Assembly: GCA_011523735.1 (NCBI GenBank) | Contig: WTGB01000095.1 | Span: forward strand, 1 to 48,274 | From: Chloroflexota bacterium | GTDB taxonomy: Bacteria > Chloroflexota > Anaerolineae > Aggregatilineales > Phototrophicaceae | Direction of reading: 5' to 3' | DNA length: 48,274 bases | In this document: positions 1-9,183 of the stretch, one piece after another | Layout of the letters: each line of letters starts with the position of its first letter | Position numbering within the stretch: the stretch's first letter is position 1 | The notes under the pieces: generated by a model | Told to the model about the DNA's origin: nothing | Seen by the model: only the letters and a program-made list of their open reading frames with translations | Databases searched by the model: none | Position numbers and translations under genes: made by a program

Positions 1-287
1 TCGACGCGCTGCGAGAAAGACCAGCCGAAGTCGCCGCGCAATACGATAGCGCCCATCCACTTAATGTATTGAATCGGAATAGGATCCAGCAGTCCGTATT
101 TGTCGCGCAGCCGGTTGGCCGCTTCTTCCGCCTGTTCTTCCGATGTGCCGCCCAAGGCCACCAACTCCGCCTTGTAAACCTCGGCGAAATCGCCCGGCGG
201 AATCTGAATAATCGTGAAGGCCACGATCGTAATGACAATCAAGATGAAAATTGATGATAAGAGGCGATTTACGATGTAACGTACCAT
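1..287 (-). CDS. ABC transporter permease, DppB type (partial, 3' end outside window)
   Basis: Reading the minus strand from an ATG at 287 gives an open frame that runs off the window start. The N-terminus begins MVRYIVNRLL, followed by a hydrophobic segment (about residues 9-32) and then a Pro-Pro-Gly-Asp-Phe. That order (RYIxxRLL, first transmembrane helix, xPGD) is the standard start of family-5 (peptide/oligosaccharide) inner-membrane permeases. About 95 residues are visible; the transmembrane core lies outside. It follows the binding-protein gene (445-2523) in the same direction after a 157-base gap, so it is probably the first permease of that transporter. Substrate unknown; the neighbouring GH4 enzyme suggests a glycoside. 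Confidence 0.85.
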   Translation of the reverse strand, partial: MVRYIVNRLLSSIFILIVITIVAFTIIQIPPGDFAEVYKAELVALGGTSEEQAEEAANRLRDKYGLLDPIPIQYIKWMGAIVLRGDFGWSFSQRV

Positions 288-410
288 TTATGGCTGACTC
301 GTCGCTTGCCAAAGAGTGCAACGGCTTGACTCGTACAAGTATAAAACATTATGTCATCAATGGACAACAGAGGCGCGACGACGCGCGCCCCTGTCTCAAC
401 TGTGAAAGCC

Positions 411-432
411 CGGATGAGCCTCGGCTCATCCG
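411..432 (-). promoter_or_regulatory. Intercistronic stem-loop between binding-protein and permease genes
   Basis: CGGATGAGCC and its exact reverse complement are separated by TC, giving a perfect 10-bp stem just after the binding-protein stop. No U-run follows on the minus strand, so it is not a classical terminator. A second, smaller GC stem (372-377 with 384-389) lies beside it. In ABC operons such hairpins commonly protect the highly expressed binding-protein message or reduce read-through to the permease; that role here is inference. Confidence 0.5.
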
Positions 433-444
433 ACAGACGACAAT

Positions 445-2523
445 TTACATGTCATCCATGCTGTAGACCGGCAAAGTACCCGGGAAGATCTCGGCGATCT
501 GCTCATCCGGGTCCACCCAAACGGCTTCCGGAATCACATTGCCCCAGGTCCACTGATAGAAGAAGGGCGGCGCGCCAACCGGAATGTTGTTGAAGCGCTT
601 GGCCAATGCCAGGCCGTAACGACCGATGATGCCGCCGACATGGTAGACGTTCTCGGTGAAGAGCGTGATGTAACGCGACATCAGTTCCTTGCGCGCTTCG
701 AAATCCGGCTCAAGGCAGAATTCGTTCACGATCTCTACGATCTCAACCTCGAAGTCCAGCAGATCGCGGTTGCCGCCATCGGCGCGGTGGAAATCGGGCG
801 ACAGATCCGTGACCGGACCCAAATCGCGGCAGCGGGTGAAGGAGGTGGTGTACTCCTGCCCGGCGCGGTCAACGCGCATTTCCCAGGTGCCGGTCGTGAT
901 GGCATCGCCAGCGGCCGGACCCTGCAAAGGCTGCAAGTTGACCTGTACGCCGACATCCTGCATCAGCAGCACGAAGGCATCGCCGATTTGGCCCGTCGCT
1001 TCGGCGGCAACGCTGGTATTCAGGACCACGACCAGGTTCTCGCCGGCCAAGGCGCCATCGGTCCAGTTCACGATGCCGTCGCCATCGGTATCCTCAAAGC
1101 CCAACTCCGCCAACAAGGCGCGCGCCGAATCCGGCGAATAGGGATAGAAGACCACGCTGTCGATATCAAAGTAAGGCGAGCCGGGCGTGATGCCGCCAGC
1201 GAAGGCGCGCATGAAGGGACCGCGAATGACCGCTTGCCCCACGCCATCGCCATCAACCGCATGCTGTACCGCGCGGCGGAAACGCTGATCGCGGAACAGA
1301 TCGCGCAGCGCCTGATCGCGCTCATTCTGTACGCCAAGCGAGGACGACAGATTGAACTCGATATTGAAGGACAAGGTCTCCGGACCCCACTCAATGCGGA
1401 AGTGCGCGTCATCTTCTTGCGAACGCGTGATCGCTTCTACATAGGTGCTGGGGTTCTCGAGATTGGTGTGATCAATCGAACCCGCCAAGGTGCCCAGGGT
1501 ACGACCGATGCCGCTGGGACCCTTCTCGAAGGTGACTTCTTCCAGGTAAGGCAACTGGTTGCCCGCCTCATCAACCTTCCAGTAGTAGGGGTTCCGGCGA
1601 TGCACCATGAACTCATCGATCTGATAGTCGACCGCCACCCAGGGACCCATCGTCGGCACGGGCAAATCATCCTGTACCTGGAAGGTCTCGAAGGTGTCGT
1701 AGTCAGACTCGGCGTTGATGGCCGGGTGCATGGGGGCATAGGCGTGCTCGGCGCAGATATTGAAGTCCAGGAAGTCCATATTGAACAGCCACTGCACCGG
1801 ATAAGCCACCGGGAACGTCCAGGTGATCTGGTCGTCGCCGGTCTGCTCGAGGGCGATGTCTTCGTCATTGATCTGCCAGGTCGAGCGGTTCGTCCAGGAA
1901 TTCACATTCTCGTCCAGGATGATGTGATTCCAAGTGAACAGGATATCATGGACGCCGAAAGGATGACCATCGGACCACTTCGCGCCTTTGATGATGTTCA
2001 TCACCAACTGCGTGCCGTCGTCGCTCCAGGTCCAATCCGTCGCCAAATTCGGCAGGGGCTCGAGGTTGTCCTTGCGCAGGAACATGGGGCCGGACTTCAC
2101 CAGCGATTCGCCATAGATGTAGTTGATACCGAACCATCCCTGCGTTTGACGCGCGCAGAGATTCCAACCAGCCGTAGGAACAGCCGAGAAATCGCGCCAG
2201 ACACCGCCATAAACGCCGGGGCCAACCGACATGCCCGAGTTCAAAATGACCTGCGGGTTATCCGGCAGACGTTCTTCAACCGGCGGCAATTCGCCCGCTT
2301 CGACCATTGCTGTCATATAAGCCGGCTCGCCGTAGGAATCAAGCGCCTTGTAGACCAACATCTCATCCAGGTTGAACCGGACAATCGGGTTGTCGCCCAA
2401 TTGCACGCCTTCGGGATAAGGCACCGGATCAGCAACTTCACCCATCTGGGCAAAGACCCCGCCGACCAGCACCAGCAGCGCTGCCGTCGCCAGCAGCATA
2501 CGGATAAATCGTGAACGCTTCAT
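445..2523 (-). CDS. ABC transporter substrate-binding protein, family 5 (SBP_bac_5), Sec-exported
   Basis: 692 residues. The start at 2523 follows a clear GGAGGAAG site. The N-terminus (MKRSRFIRMLL, a hydrophobic stretch of about 14 residues, then GGVFAQ) is a Sec signal peptide with likely cleavage after Ala25. The body carries family-5 features, such as an ATDWTWSDDGTQLV segment near residue 165 and KWSDGHPFGVHDILFTW just after it. It would capture an oligopeptide or oligosaccharide outside the membrane and deliver it to the permeases. At about 690 residues it is longer than the usual 500-600. Downstream is a DppB-type permease (1-287), upstream a DppD-type ATPase (2619-3653), then a GH4 glycosidase. 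The ligand is therefore more likely a glycoside than a peptide, but this is inferred only from context. Confidence 0.9.
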   Translation of the reverse strand: MKRSRFIRMLLATAALLVLVGGVFAQMGEVADPVPYPEGVQLGDNPIVRFNLDEMLVYKALDSYGEPAYMTAMVEAGELPPVEERLPDNPQVILNSGMSVGPGVYGGVWRDFSAVPTAGWNLCARQTQGWFGINYIYGESLVKSGPMFLRKDNLEPLPNLATDWTWSDDGTQLVMNIIKGAKWSDGHPFGVHDILFTWNHIILDENVNSWTNRSTWQINDEDIALEQTGDDQITWTFPVAYPVQWLFNMDFLDFNICAEHAYAPMHPAINAESDYDTFETFQVQDDLPVPTMGPWVAVDYQIDEFMVHRRNPYYWKVDEAGNQLPYLEEVTFEKGPSGIGRTLGTLAGSIDHTNLENPSTYVEAITRSQEDDAHFRIEWGPETLSFNIEFNLSSSLGVQNERDQALRDLFRDQRFRRAVQHAVDGDGVGQAVIRGPFMRAFAGGITPGSPYFDIDSVVFYPYSPDSARALLAELGFEDTDGDGIVNWTDGALAGENLVVVLNTSVAAEATGQIGDAFVLLMQDVGVQVNLQPLQGPAAGDAITTGTWEMRVDRAGQEYTTSFTRCRDLGPVTDLSPDFHRADGGNRDLLDFEVEIVEIVNEFCLEPDFEARKELMSRYITLFTENVYHVGGIIGRYGLALAKRFNNIPVGAPPFFYQWTWGNVIPEAVWVDPDEQIAEIFPGTLPVYSMDDM

Positions 2524-2618
2524 TGTGCTTCCTCCAAATTTGATTGACATAAATTAACCCGTCAACGCTCCGCTGCCTTGACAGGAAAATTCACCATACC
2601 GGCGCATTGCGCGCCATA

Positions 2619-3653
2619 TCAAGCCACCGCTTCTTCCGCCGCGTCCTCATGCAGCCAGCAAGCCACTTGATGCTCGCCCTCGACGGTTGTGGTCGGCGGC
2701 AGATGACTCCGACATTTCGCCATCACATGCGGGCAGCGATCAGCAAAAGCGCAGCCCGCTATCTCCGCCGTGGCATTGGGCACTATGCCCTCGATCGGCA
2801 CCAGGATCTCCTTGCGCCGCCCCAAAACCGGTATCGATTGCAGCAGACCTACGGTATAGGGATGCTGCGGATTGCGGAAGATATCAATCGTGCTGCCGTA
2901 TTCGACGATCCGTCCGAAATACATCACCGCCACATAATCCGCCATCTGCGAAACCACACCCAAATTGTGCGTGATGATGATGATCGACGAGCCAAAATCA
3001 TCCTGCAGTTGCTCCATCAAGCTAATAATCTGCGCCTGAATCGTGACATCAAGCGCCGTCGTCGGCTCATCGGCGATCAAGATTGAAGGATTGCAAGACA
3101 AAGCCAAAGCGATCATCACGCGCTGCCGCATGCCGCCGCTGAGTTGATGCGGGTATTGATTGACCCGCTCGCCCGGGTCAGCGATGCGCACCCGATCCAG
3201 CATGTCAATCGCCACCTTGATCGACTCCTTGCGGCTCAGCCCCTGATGCAACTCCACCACTTCCGCGATCTGCCGCCCGACCGTATGCAGCGGGTTCAGC
3301 GAGGTCATCGGCTCCTGAAAGATCATCGAGATCTCGCCGCCGCGTATGCTGCGCATCTCGACGCCTTTGGGATCCAGTTGCACGATATCGATCGTCTCCG
3401 CCCGGCGCTTCTGTCGCCGAAAGATAATCTCGCCAGCGACAATCTTGCCCGGCGGCGACTTGATCAATTGCATGATCGAACTCGCGGTCACGCTCTTGCC
3501 ACAGCCGCTCTCGCCGACGATGCCCAGCGTCTGCCCATTTGCCAGCGAAAAGCTCACACCCTTCACCGCCTGCACCACGCCCTTGTCAGTAAAAAAATGC
3601 GTCTTGAGATTTTTGACTTCTAAAATCGGCTCCGCGCCGTAACCAGTACTCAT
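2619..3653 (-). CDS. Oligopeptide/oligosaccharide ABC transporter ATP-binding protein, DppD type
   Basis: 344 residues from the ATG at 3653, preceded by TTTGGAG. The open frame continues upstream through repeat DNA, but homology-like sequence begins at [16 protein letters not shown], which fixes the start. Walker A is GESGCGKS, the Q-loop region reads [14 protein letters not shown], the ABC signature is LSGGMRQR and Walker B is [12 protein letters not shown]. The C-terminus has the oligopeptide-transporter extension with a Cys cluster ([15 protein letters not shown]), typical of an iron-sulfur-like motif in DppD/OppD. It couples ATP hydrolysis to the importer whose binding protein and permease lie downstream. 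Only one ATPase is visible here; a partner may lie beyond the window. Confidence 0.92.
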   Translation of the reverse strand: MSTGYGAEPILEVKNLKTHFFTDKGVVQAVKGVSFSLANGQTLGIVGESGCGKSVTASSIMQLIKSPPGKIVAGEIIFRRQKRRAETIDIVQLDPKGVEMRSIRGGEISMIFQEPMTSLNPLHTVGRQIAEVVELHQGLSRKESIKVAIDMLDRVRIADPGERVNQYPHQLSGGMRQRVMIALALSCNPSILIADEPTTALDVTIQAQIISLMEQLQDDFGSSIIIITHNLGVVSQMADYVAVMYFGRIVEYGSTIDIFRNPQHPYTVGLLQSIPVLGRRKEILVPIEGIVPNATAEIAGCAFADRCPHVMAKCRSHLPPTTTVEGEHQVACWLHEDAAEEAVA

Positions 3654-3665
3654 CACTCCAAACCT

Positions 3666-3731
3666 TACTCCCCTTCTCTCTTTATGGGATGCCCGCCATA
3701 TAGATGGCGGGAAAGGGGCCGGGGGATGAGG
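3666..3731. repeat. Dispersed repeat family C, copy 1 (CTCCCCTTCTC...AGGGGCCGGGGG)
   Basis: A CTCCCCTTCTCTC arm is followed by a small stem around GCCCGCCAT/ATGGCGGG and then AAAGGGGCCGGGGGATGAGG. The same outer arms recur at 9184-9226 and, degenerately, near 45003-45050. It lies between the GH4 stop and the DppD start inside an operon. This type of element is common in intergenic DNA of many bacterial phyla. Confidence 0.7.
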
Positions 3732-3738
3732 ATAAGCT

Positions 3739-5274
3739 CTACCCCTTGTCACTCGTCCGCGCCGTTTCCTGCGCCAGCTTATCCGCCGCCAATTCCGCCA
3801 CACTGCGCGTATTCAGGCGCGCCGCGCCAGCCGTCTCACGCAGCGCCACTCGCGTACCCTGCCGCTCATGCTCCGCCAGGCGTTCCCGCGCCGCTGCAAT
3901 CTCCGCCGCGGCATAATTCGGCAGCCATTCCGCCTGCGCCACCAGCAATTCATCCGTCATCTGCCAGACCTCTTCCGGGTTGCAGACAGCCCCAACCAAC
4001 GGGTCATGCAGCATAGCCTGCTTCAACAGCGTGACATCGCCGCGCACCGCCGCTTCCATCGCCAGCTCCTGCACGCGCACGCTGGCGGCGCAAGTGGCCG
4101 CGCATGCCAAAGGCAAATCACCGACCACCGGCATATTGACGCCATTCTTGTCTACATAACCCGGGATCTCCACCACGCAGCCATCCGGCAAGTTCCTGAT
4201 GTAACCGCGATTCGGCACATTGAAATGCCCGCGATAGACGCGCCCAGTCTCCAGCCCCTCAATGATGTAAGAGCCGTGTTCATGGCTGCGGCCCTCAGCG
4301 CTGATCCGCGGCGGCTCTTCCTCCAGCCAGTTGGGGAAATCCGTCTCGAACCAGTTCCGCCCTTCCGTGCAAACGCGCAGATAGCCACCGGTTTCGCCAT
4401 GGATCCAGCGGTTCAAGCTGATCCAATCCCCAATTTCTTCCGGACGCTTGCGATACCAGGGCACATACTCGCTCAAATGCCCGTTGGACTCGGTCGAGTA
4501 GTAACCGAAGCGCCGCAGCACATCAATCCGCACCTTTTCTTCGTCGCGGAAAGCGGGATGCGCCTCGAACAAATCCAGCAGACGCGGCGTCATATCCAGC
4601 CCGCGCCACTGCACTTTCACATACCAAGTCTGATGATTGATGCCGGCGCAGATAATATCCACATCATCCCGCGCCACGCGTTCGTCGCTGCCGATCAAAC
4701 CTTCACGCCGCGCCCAAAGCTCAATGCACTCCGCGATCTGCCCATGCCCGTGCTGCACGCCATGGCACAAGCCAACCGTCTGCACGCCGCCATACTTGTT
4801 GCAAGCCCAGGTGTTCATCGCCATCGGATTGGAGTAATTGAGGAAGAGCGCCCCCGGCTTCGCGACTGCGCGGATGTCGCGGCAAATATCCAGCAGGGCG
4901 GGGATCGTCCGCTGCCCATACATGATGCCGCCCGCGCAAATCGTATCGCCGACGCATTGATCCACGCCGTATTTCAGAGGAATGTCGATATCAAGCTGGA
5001 AAGCCTCCAGGCCGCCCTGCCGGATCATGCAGATCACATAATCGGCTTCGGCAAGCGTCTCTCGCCGATCCAGCGTCGAACTGATCGTCGCCGGCAAGCC
5101 ATTCGCCTTGATGTCCCGCTCGCAAAGCTGAGCCACCATGCCCAGATTCCGCGCCGAGATATCCATCAGGGCAAAATGCGTATCGGCAAATTCCGGCACC
5201 GTCAGCAAGTCCATCATCAAGCGACGTGTGAAACCGACTGACCCCGCCCCGATCATGGCGATTTTTAAGGACAT
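3739..5274 (-). CDS. Glycoside hydrolase family 4 (alpha-galactosidase/alpha-glucosidase-like, NAD- and Mn-dependent)
   Basis: 511 residues from the ATG at 5274, preceded by GAGGGAAGAG. GH4 enzymes cleave glycosides by an oxidation-elimination mechanism using NAD and a divalent metal. The dinucleotide fold is at the N-terminus (MIGAGSVGFTRR). GDTICAGGIMYGQRTIP (about residues 109-125) and NPMAMNTWA (149-157) are family motifs. Cys170 in GLCHG and His214 in GINHQTW are the expected metal ligands. The sequence resembles the MelA/alpha-galacturonidase branch, but anomer and sugar cannot be fixed by eye. It carries an extra C-terminal tail of about 50 Ala/Arg/Glu-rich residues. As first gene of the transporter operon and divergent from a sugar-binding regulator, it probably acts in the cytoplasm on the imported glycoside. 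Confidence 0.9.
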   Translation of the reverse strand: MSLKIAMIGAGSVGFTRRLMMDLLTVPEFADTHFALMDISARNLGMVAQLCERDIKANGLPATISSTLDRRETLAEADYVICMIRQGGLEAFQLDIDIPLKYGVDQCVGDTICAGGIMYGQRTIPALLDICRDIRAVAKPGALFLNYSNPMAMNTWACNKYGGVQTVGLCHGVQHGHGQIAECIELWARREGLIGSDERVARDDVDIICAGINHQTWYVKVQWRGLDMTPRLLDLFEAHPAFRDEEKVRIDVLRRFGYYSTESNGHLSEYVPWYRKRPEEIGDWISLNRWIHGETGGYLRVCTEGRNWFETDFPNWLEEEPPRISAEGRSHEHGSYIIEGLETGRVYRGHFNVPNRGYIRNLPDGCVVEIPGYVDKNGVNMPVVGDLPLACAATCAASVRVQELAMEAAVRGDVTLLKQAMLHDPLVGAVCNPEEVWQMTDELLVAQAEWLPNYAAAEIAAARERLAEHERQGTRVALRETAGAARLNTRSVAELAADKLAQETARTSDKG

Positions 5275-5438
5275 CTCTTCCCTCGGCTCTCGATTGCGCG
5301 CGAACGATTTCCAAGAGGATAAGCTATCCGCTGAAACTTGCAAGGGCTATAAGGCGAGGAAAGGGACCCGCAAAAATCTCGCATTTCAATCCCGGCTGGC
5401 AAGCAGACAAAGGCGTATTCGAAAATTATTCGCTGCAT

Positions 5439-5467
5439 ATTTAAGCAAGGATTTTGCGCGTTGTCAA
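5439..5467 (-). promoter_or_regulatory. Sigma-70-type promoter of the GH4-transporter operon
   Basis: On the minus strand a perfect TTGACA (5462-5467) is followed by 17 bases and TTAAAT (5439-5444, 4 of 6 matches to TATAAT). It points at the GH4 start about 165 bases downstream. Confidence 0.55.
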
Positions 5468-5505
5468 GAATAACTCTACAGCATTATGCACAAAACGCGC
5501 AAAAT
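5451..5505. promoter_or_regulatory. Candidate operator: separated inverted repeat in the divergent regulator/GH4 region
   Basis: ATTTTGCGCG (5451-5460) and its exact reverse complement CGCGCAAAAT (5496-5505) are 45 bases apart centre to centre. The left arm lies inside the spacer of the GH4 operon promoter; the right arm lies upstream of the regulator gene. This layout suits binding by the divergent regulator at 5566 with looping or cooperative occupancy. The sequence shows the repeat; the binding protein is inferred. Confidence 0.4.
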
Positions 5506-5565
5506 AAGATAAGATTGTCCCGTCAGTGTCCAATAGTCTTTCATTGCATATAGAATGAATAGGAT

Positions 5566-6600
5566 ATGAAGAAGTCTGAACGCCAAGCCCTCATTCTGCA
5601 GCAAGTGCGGGATACCGCGCCGCAACAACTGCTTTCCACGCGGGAACTCGCCCAACAGTTCGATGTCTCCGAGAGCACCATCCGGCGCGACTTTCAACAG
5701 CTTGCCCACATCGGCTTGCTGCAACGGCAATATGGCGGCGCCCAACTCAGCCAGCAATCCAGCCTCGTCGAGCAAGGTCAAGTCGGCATTCTGCTGGCTT
5801 CGCGCATCGACAAGTATCGCGATCCCTTTTACAACATGGTGCTGGAAGGCGTCGACCGAGCGCTGGAGCGTCTCGGCTATCAGATCGCCTTCGTCAAGAC
5901 CCTGCACGAGATTGATACGACCGCCCAAGCCAAGCGCCTGCTCGATTCCTTCAGCATCAAAGGCTTAATCCTCCTCGGCACTGACGATTCCAAAAGCATC
6001 GAGTATCTGCGGGACAACATGTCTCCCATCATCTCCATGACTGACAAACACGATATTGAAGACGATCTGGTGCTCTTCGACGGCGAACGCGGAATAAGCC
6101 TGATGGTGGAGCACTTGGCGAAGCTTGGCTATCGCCGCCTGGCATACATCGCCGGCTATGCTGATGTTCGCTACAGCGGCTTCTGCAACGGCCTTTGCGA
6201 AAACAACCTCGTTCACGACCCCAGGCTCCACCAGATCCTCGAACCCGGTCCTTCCGGCTGGACGCCCGACCTGGGCGAACGCGGCGCGAAAATCCTGATG
6301 GCGCAGTCGCCCAAGCCTGACGCCATCGTCTGCGCTTCCGATCGGCTGGCAATCGGCGCCATGGCTTGGCTGCAGCGGGAGGGCTATCGCATCCCCCAGG
6401 ACATCGCGGTCACCGGCTTCGACAATATCCCCGATGCCGATTTCACCTTCCCGCCTCTCACCACCGTCCACGTGCACAAGGTCTTGCTGGGCGAGATCGC
6501 CGCTGAACGTCTGGCGCGGCGCCTGGAAAACCCGGTCGAGGTCTATCTAAAGATCACGACGCCGGTATCGCTGGTCGTTCGCCAATCTTGCGGCGCCTAA
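5566..6600 (+). CDS. Hybrid transcriptional regulator: DeoR-type HTH with LacI-type sugar-binding domain
   Basis: 344 residues. Residues about 1-57 form a DeoR-type winged helix (MKKSERQALILQQV, then STRELAQQFDVSESTIRRDF at 24-43, then QYGG). From about residue 73 onward the protein is a periplasmic-binding-protein-like sensor of LacI type (VGILLASR, FYNMVLEGVDRALERLGYQI, IKGLILLG, LGYRRLAYIAG, PDAIVCASDRLAIGAMAWLQ, IPQDIAVTGFDN). Canonical DeoR proteins instead carry a sugar-phosphate-isomerase-like sensor, so this is a domain swap; an unphosphorylated sugar is the expected effector. It is divergent from the GH4-transporter operon, which is its most likely target. The stop overlaps the convergent sulfatase stop by three bases. 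Confidence 0.88.
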   Translation: MKKSERQALILQQVRDTAPQQLLSTRELAQQFDVSESTIRRDFQQLAHIGLLQRQYGGAQLSQQSSLVEQGQVGILLASRIDKYRDPFYNMVLEGVDRALERLGYQIAFVKTLHEIDTTAQAKRLLDSFSIKGLILLGTDDSKSIEYLRDNMSPIISMTDKHDIEDDLVLFDGERGISLMVEHLAKLGYRRLAYIAGYADVRYSGFCNGLCENNLVHDPRLHQILEPGPSGWTPDLGERGAKILMAQSPKPDAIVCASDRLAIGAMAWLQREGYRIPQDIAVTGFDNIPDADFTFPPLTTVHVHKVLLGEIAAERLARRLENPVEVYLKITTPVSLVVRQSCGA

Positions 6601-8051
6601 TCTCGAAACGCTTCCGCGGGACCATACGGCGCTAAAGCGACTGTGATATAAGAGTTGAGAAGGTATTCGTCAGCCTGCTCATAAGCGAAGCGCCACATTC
6701 GCCGGCACATGTCGCGTATCACCGAGGTATAACGCGGATCGCGCGCCAAATTGCGTATCTCCTGCGGGTCGTTGCGAAGGTCATATAATTCGTCGTCGTC
6801 AAAGCCGTTGAAGACGTACTTGTAATCCTTCGTCTTTACCGAACGCTGCGAATAATACAGTTCCACGCCATTACACTGGGTAAACACGGCATCGCGCCAG
6901 TTTTCGGGCGCTTGCCCTTGCATAAGCGGCAGCAAGCTCGCCCCGGCAAAGTGACGCCTGGTTTCCACGCCAGCCACATCAAGCAGCGTCGGCGCGATAT
7001 CCGCCAGCGACGCAAACTCGTCCACGAAAACGCCGGGCTTTGGCGTCAGCTTCGGGTGGCGCATCACAAGCGGCACATGATAGGCGCCGTTGAAACAGGG
7101 AATGCCTTTGGCGAAAAGGCCGTGCTCGCCACAATAATCGCCGTGATCAGAGCAAAATATCACCAGCGTATCGTCCATCTGCCCGAGCGCGGCGATCCGG
7201 TCCAGCACCTTGCCAAACAAATCGTCGATATATGAACAAAACGCCCAAAAGTGCCGAATCGCATCGCGAGTGTCGTCCGGGCTTAATTGCCCGAAGCGAG
7301 TGTCGCGAAGACGCTTGTAAATCCGCGGCTTGTCAACCATGCTGTCGGCGTAGCTGACCGGCAGCGGCACATCATCAAGGTCATACATATCGAGGTAGCG
7401 CTGCGGCACGGCATAGGGATCGTGAGGCGCAATCAAACCGACATAAAGACACCAGGGCGCGTCATTGCCTTCCACTTCATCCAAAGCGGCGAGCGCCCCT
7501 TCAATCGCCCTTTCATCGTGCGCGTTGCCATCCTCGCCTGTGGAGCCGTAAAGCCGGAAAGGACCATAACCGGTCCGCGCGATCTCGCCCATGCGGCGCT
7601 CCCTCGGCTCAGCATCCGCCGCAGCCGCCTGGCGATACTGTTCCCAGTTCGGACCGTGGCGCGCGCCGGCGACCGAGCTAACGCCATGTTCTTTCCAGCC
7701 GCGGTCAGCGGGCCTTTCGCGCATACTGACATGCCACTTGCCAGCGTAATGCATATCGTAGCCGGCTTCAGCCAGGTCTTCGCTGAATAAGCGGACGCCG
7801 TCATTTAAGCCCCGGCTAAGCGCCTGCTGATTGGTGACATTATTCCAGACGCCATGCCCGGAGGGATACAAGCCGCTGAAAAATGTCGCGCGCGATGGAC
7901 AGCAATGCGGCGAGGGACAGTATGTCTGCGTGAAGCTGACGCCTTCCGCCGCCAGCTGGGTCAGGCGCGGTGTAATAGCCGGATGCCCGGGCAGAGCGGT
8001 GTCCGCGCGTTGATGATCCGTCATGAAGATGAGGATGTTTGGCTGATTCAT
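6597..8051 (-). CDS. Formylglycine-dependent sulfatase (arylsulfatase / choline-sulfatase-like)
   Basis: 484 residues. It hydrolyses sulfate esters. The N-terminus NILIFMTDHQRAD supplies the metal-binding Asp. The sulfatase signature is C50-C51-P-S-R54 followed by ATFFSG, with Cys50 the residue to be converted to formylglycine. Later motifs are YAGKWHVS, FCSDHGDYCGEHGLFAKG and the C-terminal LYDLRNDPQEIRNLA. The start at 8051 overlaps the upstream TIM-barrel stop in an ATGA, so the two are translationally coupled; a start 7 codons further up would lie deeper in the neighbour. No signal peptide, so a cytoplasmic enzyme acting on an imported sulfated compound is likely. No formylglycine-generating enzyme is in the window. 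Substrate unknown. Confidence 0.9.
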   Translation of the reverse strand: MNQPNILIFMTDHQRADTALPGHPAITPRLTQLAAEGVSFTQTYCPSPHCCPSRATFFSGLYPSGHGVWNNVTNQQALSRGLNDGVRLFSEDLAEAGYDMHYAGKWHVSMRERPADRGWKEHGVSSVAGARHGPNWEQYRQAAAADAEPRERRMGEIARTGYGPFRLYGSTGEDGNAHDERAIEGALAALDEVEGNDAPWCLYVGLIAPHDPYAVPQRYLDMYDLDDVPLPVSYADSMVDKPRIYKRLRDTRFGQLSPDDTRDAIRHFWAFCSYIDDLFGKVLDRIAALGQMDDTLVIFCSDHGDYCGEHGLFAKGIPCFNGAYHVPLVMRHPKLTPKPGVFVDEFASLADIAPTLLDVAGVETRRHFAGASLLPLMQGQAPENWRDAVFTQCNGVELYYSQRSVKTKDYKYVFNGFDDDELYDLRNDPQEIRNLARDPRYTSVIRDMCRRMWRFAYEQADEYLLNSYITVALAPYGPAEAFRD

Positions 8052-8893
8052 GTCAGGCCCGCTGTCGCCCACAAATCGTCCATGCTCGCCGCCGTCACCA
8101 TCGCCGCCTCCAGCGGATCTTCGATGGCGTTCACCCGCGCGCTGAAAGGCTCCGGCGTCACCGGACCGTCATAGCCCAACGCCGCCAGCTTGCCCATGAA
8201 GCCCGCCAGCGGTATCACACCGGTCTCGCAGGGCAAACGCCGATCATGATCCATGTACTCCGACATCGTCAGCCCCGCCGGCGCGTCATTCACATGCACA
8301 TTGACGATGTCCGCATTGCTGATCTTGTCCAGGTCATCCAGCGACCCGCCCGAGGTATACAGATGCCAGGCATCCAGCAGCAAGCCCACGTTGCCCGTGC
8401 CGATCGCCGCCGCCAACTCCAACATGCCTTCCATCGTGTAGATGAAGCTGTGCTTGTCAGGCGGACGCAGGCTCTGCGGCCCGATGAACTCGATGCCGAA
8501 GCGCATGCCATGCTCGTTCAAGACTTCCGCGATCGCCCGGAAGCGCTCCAAATGCCAGGCGAAATTCTCATCGAACTCCCGCTCGGTCGATGACGGCGGG
8601 CACCAGGTCGATACGCGCTCCGCCCCCATCTCCGCGGCGACAGCGGCATAACGCGGCAACTCCGCCAGATCATCGCGCCAGTCATCGCTCTGCCAGCGCA
8701 CCGGCAAGCCCCAGGCGCCATACTTGATGCCCGCCTCGTCAAACAAAGCCCGCGCCGCGTCCGCGCCCATCTCGGCCGCCTGCTGAATGCTGAAATCCAA
8801 ACCGGCAAATCCAGTCGCCTTCGCCAGGTCTATGCTCTCGCTCAACGACAGCCCGCGTATCCCAATCGCGCCGGGGCTCAATGTCTTGTACAT
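8048..8893 (-). CDS. Sugar phosphate isomerase/epimerase (xylose isomerase-like TIM barrel, IolE-like fold)
   Basis: 281 residues from the ATG at 8893 with AGGAG eight bases upstream. Metal-ligand motifs of the AP_endonuc_2 family appear in order: GIEFIG, LLLDAWHLY, IVNVHVND and a C-terminal TPEPF. The family includes inosose dehydratase, tagatose epimerase and hexulose-6-phosphate isomerase; these cannot be separated by eye. It is directly coupled (ATGA overlap) to the sulfatase, so it may process the desulfated sugar. Because an inositol operon lacking iolE begins 6 kb away, an inosose dehydratase role is an alternative, though strand and distance argue for the sulfatase partnership. Confidence 0.85.
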   Translation of the reverse strand: MYKTLSPGAIGIRGLSLSESIDLAKATGFAGLDFSIQQAAEMGADAARALFDEAGIKYGAWGLPVRWQSDDWRDDLAELPRYAAVAAEMGAERVSTWCPPSSTEREFDENFAWHLERFRAIAEVLNEHGMRFGIEFIGPQSLRPPDKHSFIYTMEGMLELAAAIGTGNVGLLLDAWHLYTSGGSLDDLDKISNADIVNVHVNDAPAGLTMSEYMDHDRRLPCETGVIPLAGFMGKLAALGYDGPVTPEPFSARVNAIEDPLEAAMVTAASMDDLWATAGLT

Positions 8894-9183
8894 AATCGCT
8901 CCTAATTCCTCGCCATATTTGCTTAATTTCAACGCGCAGACTATACCTTATTCTCCAACCCATTGCATTTTCCCGTTCGCGACCGCAAAGTAATACCAGC
9001 CGCGACAAACATTCTCAGTGAAACCAATGAAGCAATGCAAATTTCGCTAAAGCAACGATCTGTAAGGCTTGTCCGCTACTGCAATTCATATGCAGAGATA
9101 ACTGGAACAGTACCGAAACAATACATAAATAGAGGGCAATCCTTGCGAAAGTCAACAAATCATTACGTAATCCGCCAAACTTA

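Noticed and set aside
640..2514. Plus-strand open frame of 624 codons
   Set aside because: It is the exact antisense of the family-5 binding protein, which has a signal peptide, ribosome site and family motifs. The antisense product has no recognisable domain.
3868..5241. Plus-strand open frame of 457 codons
   Set aside because: Antisense of the GH4 gene; no protein-like motifs, no ribosome site.
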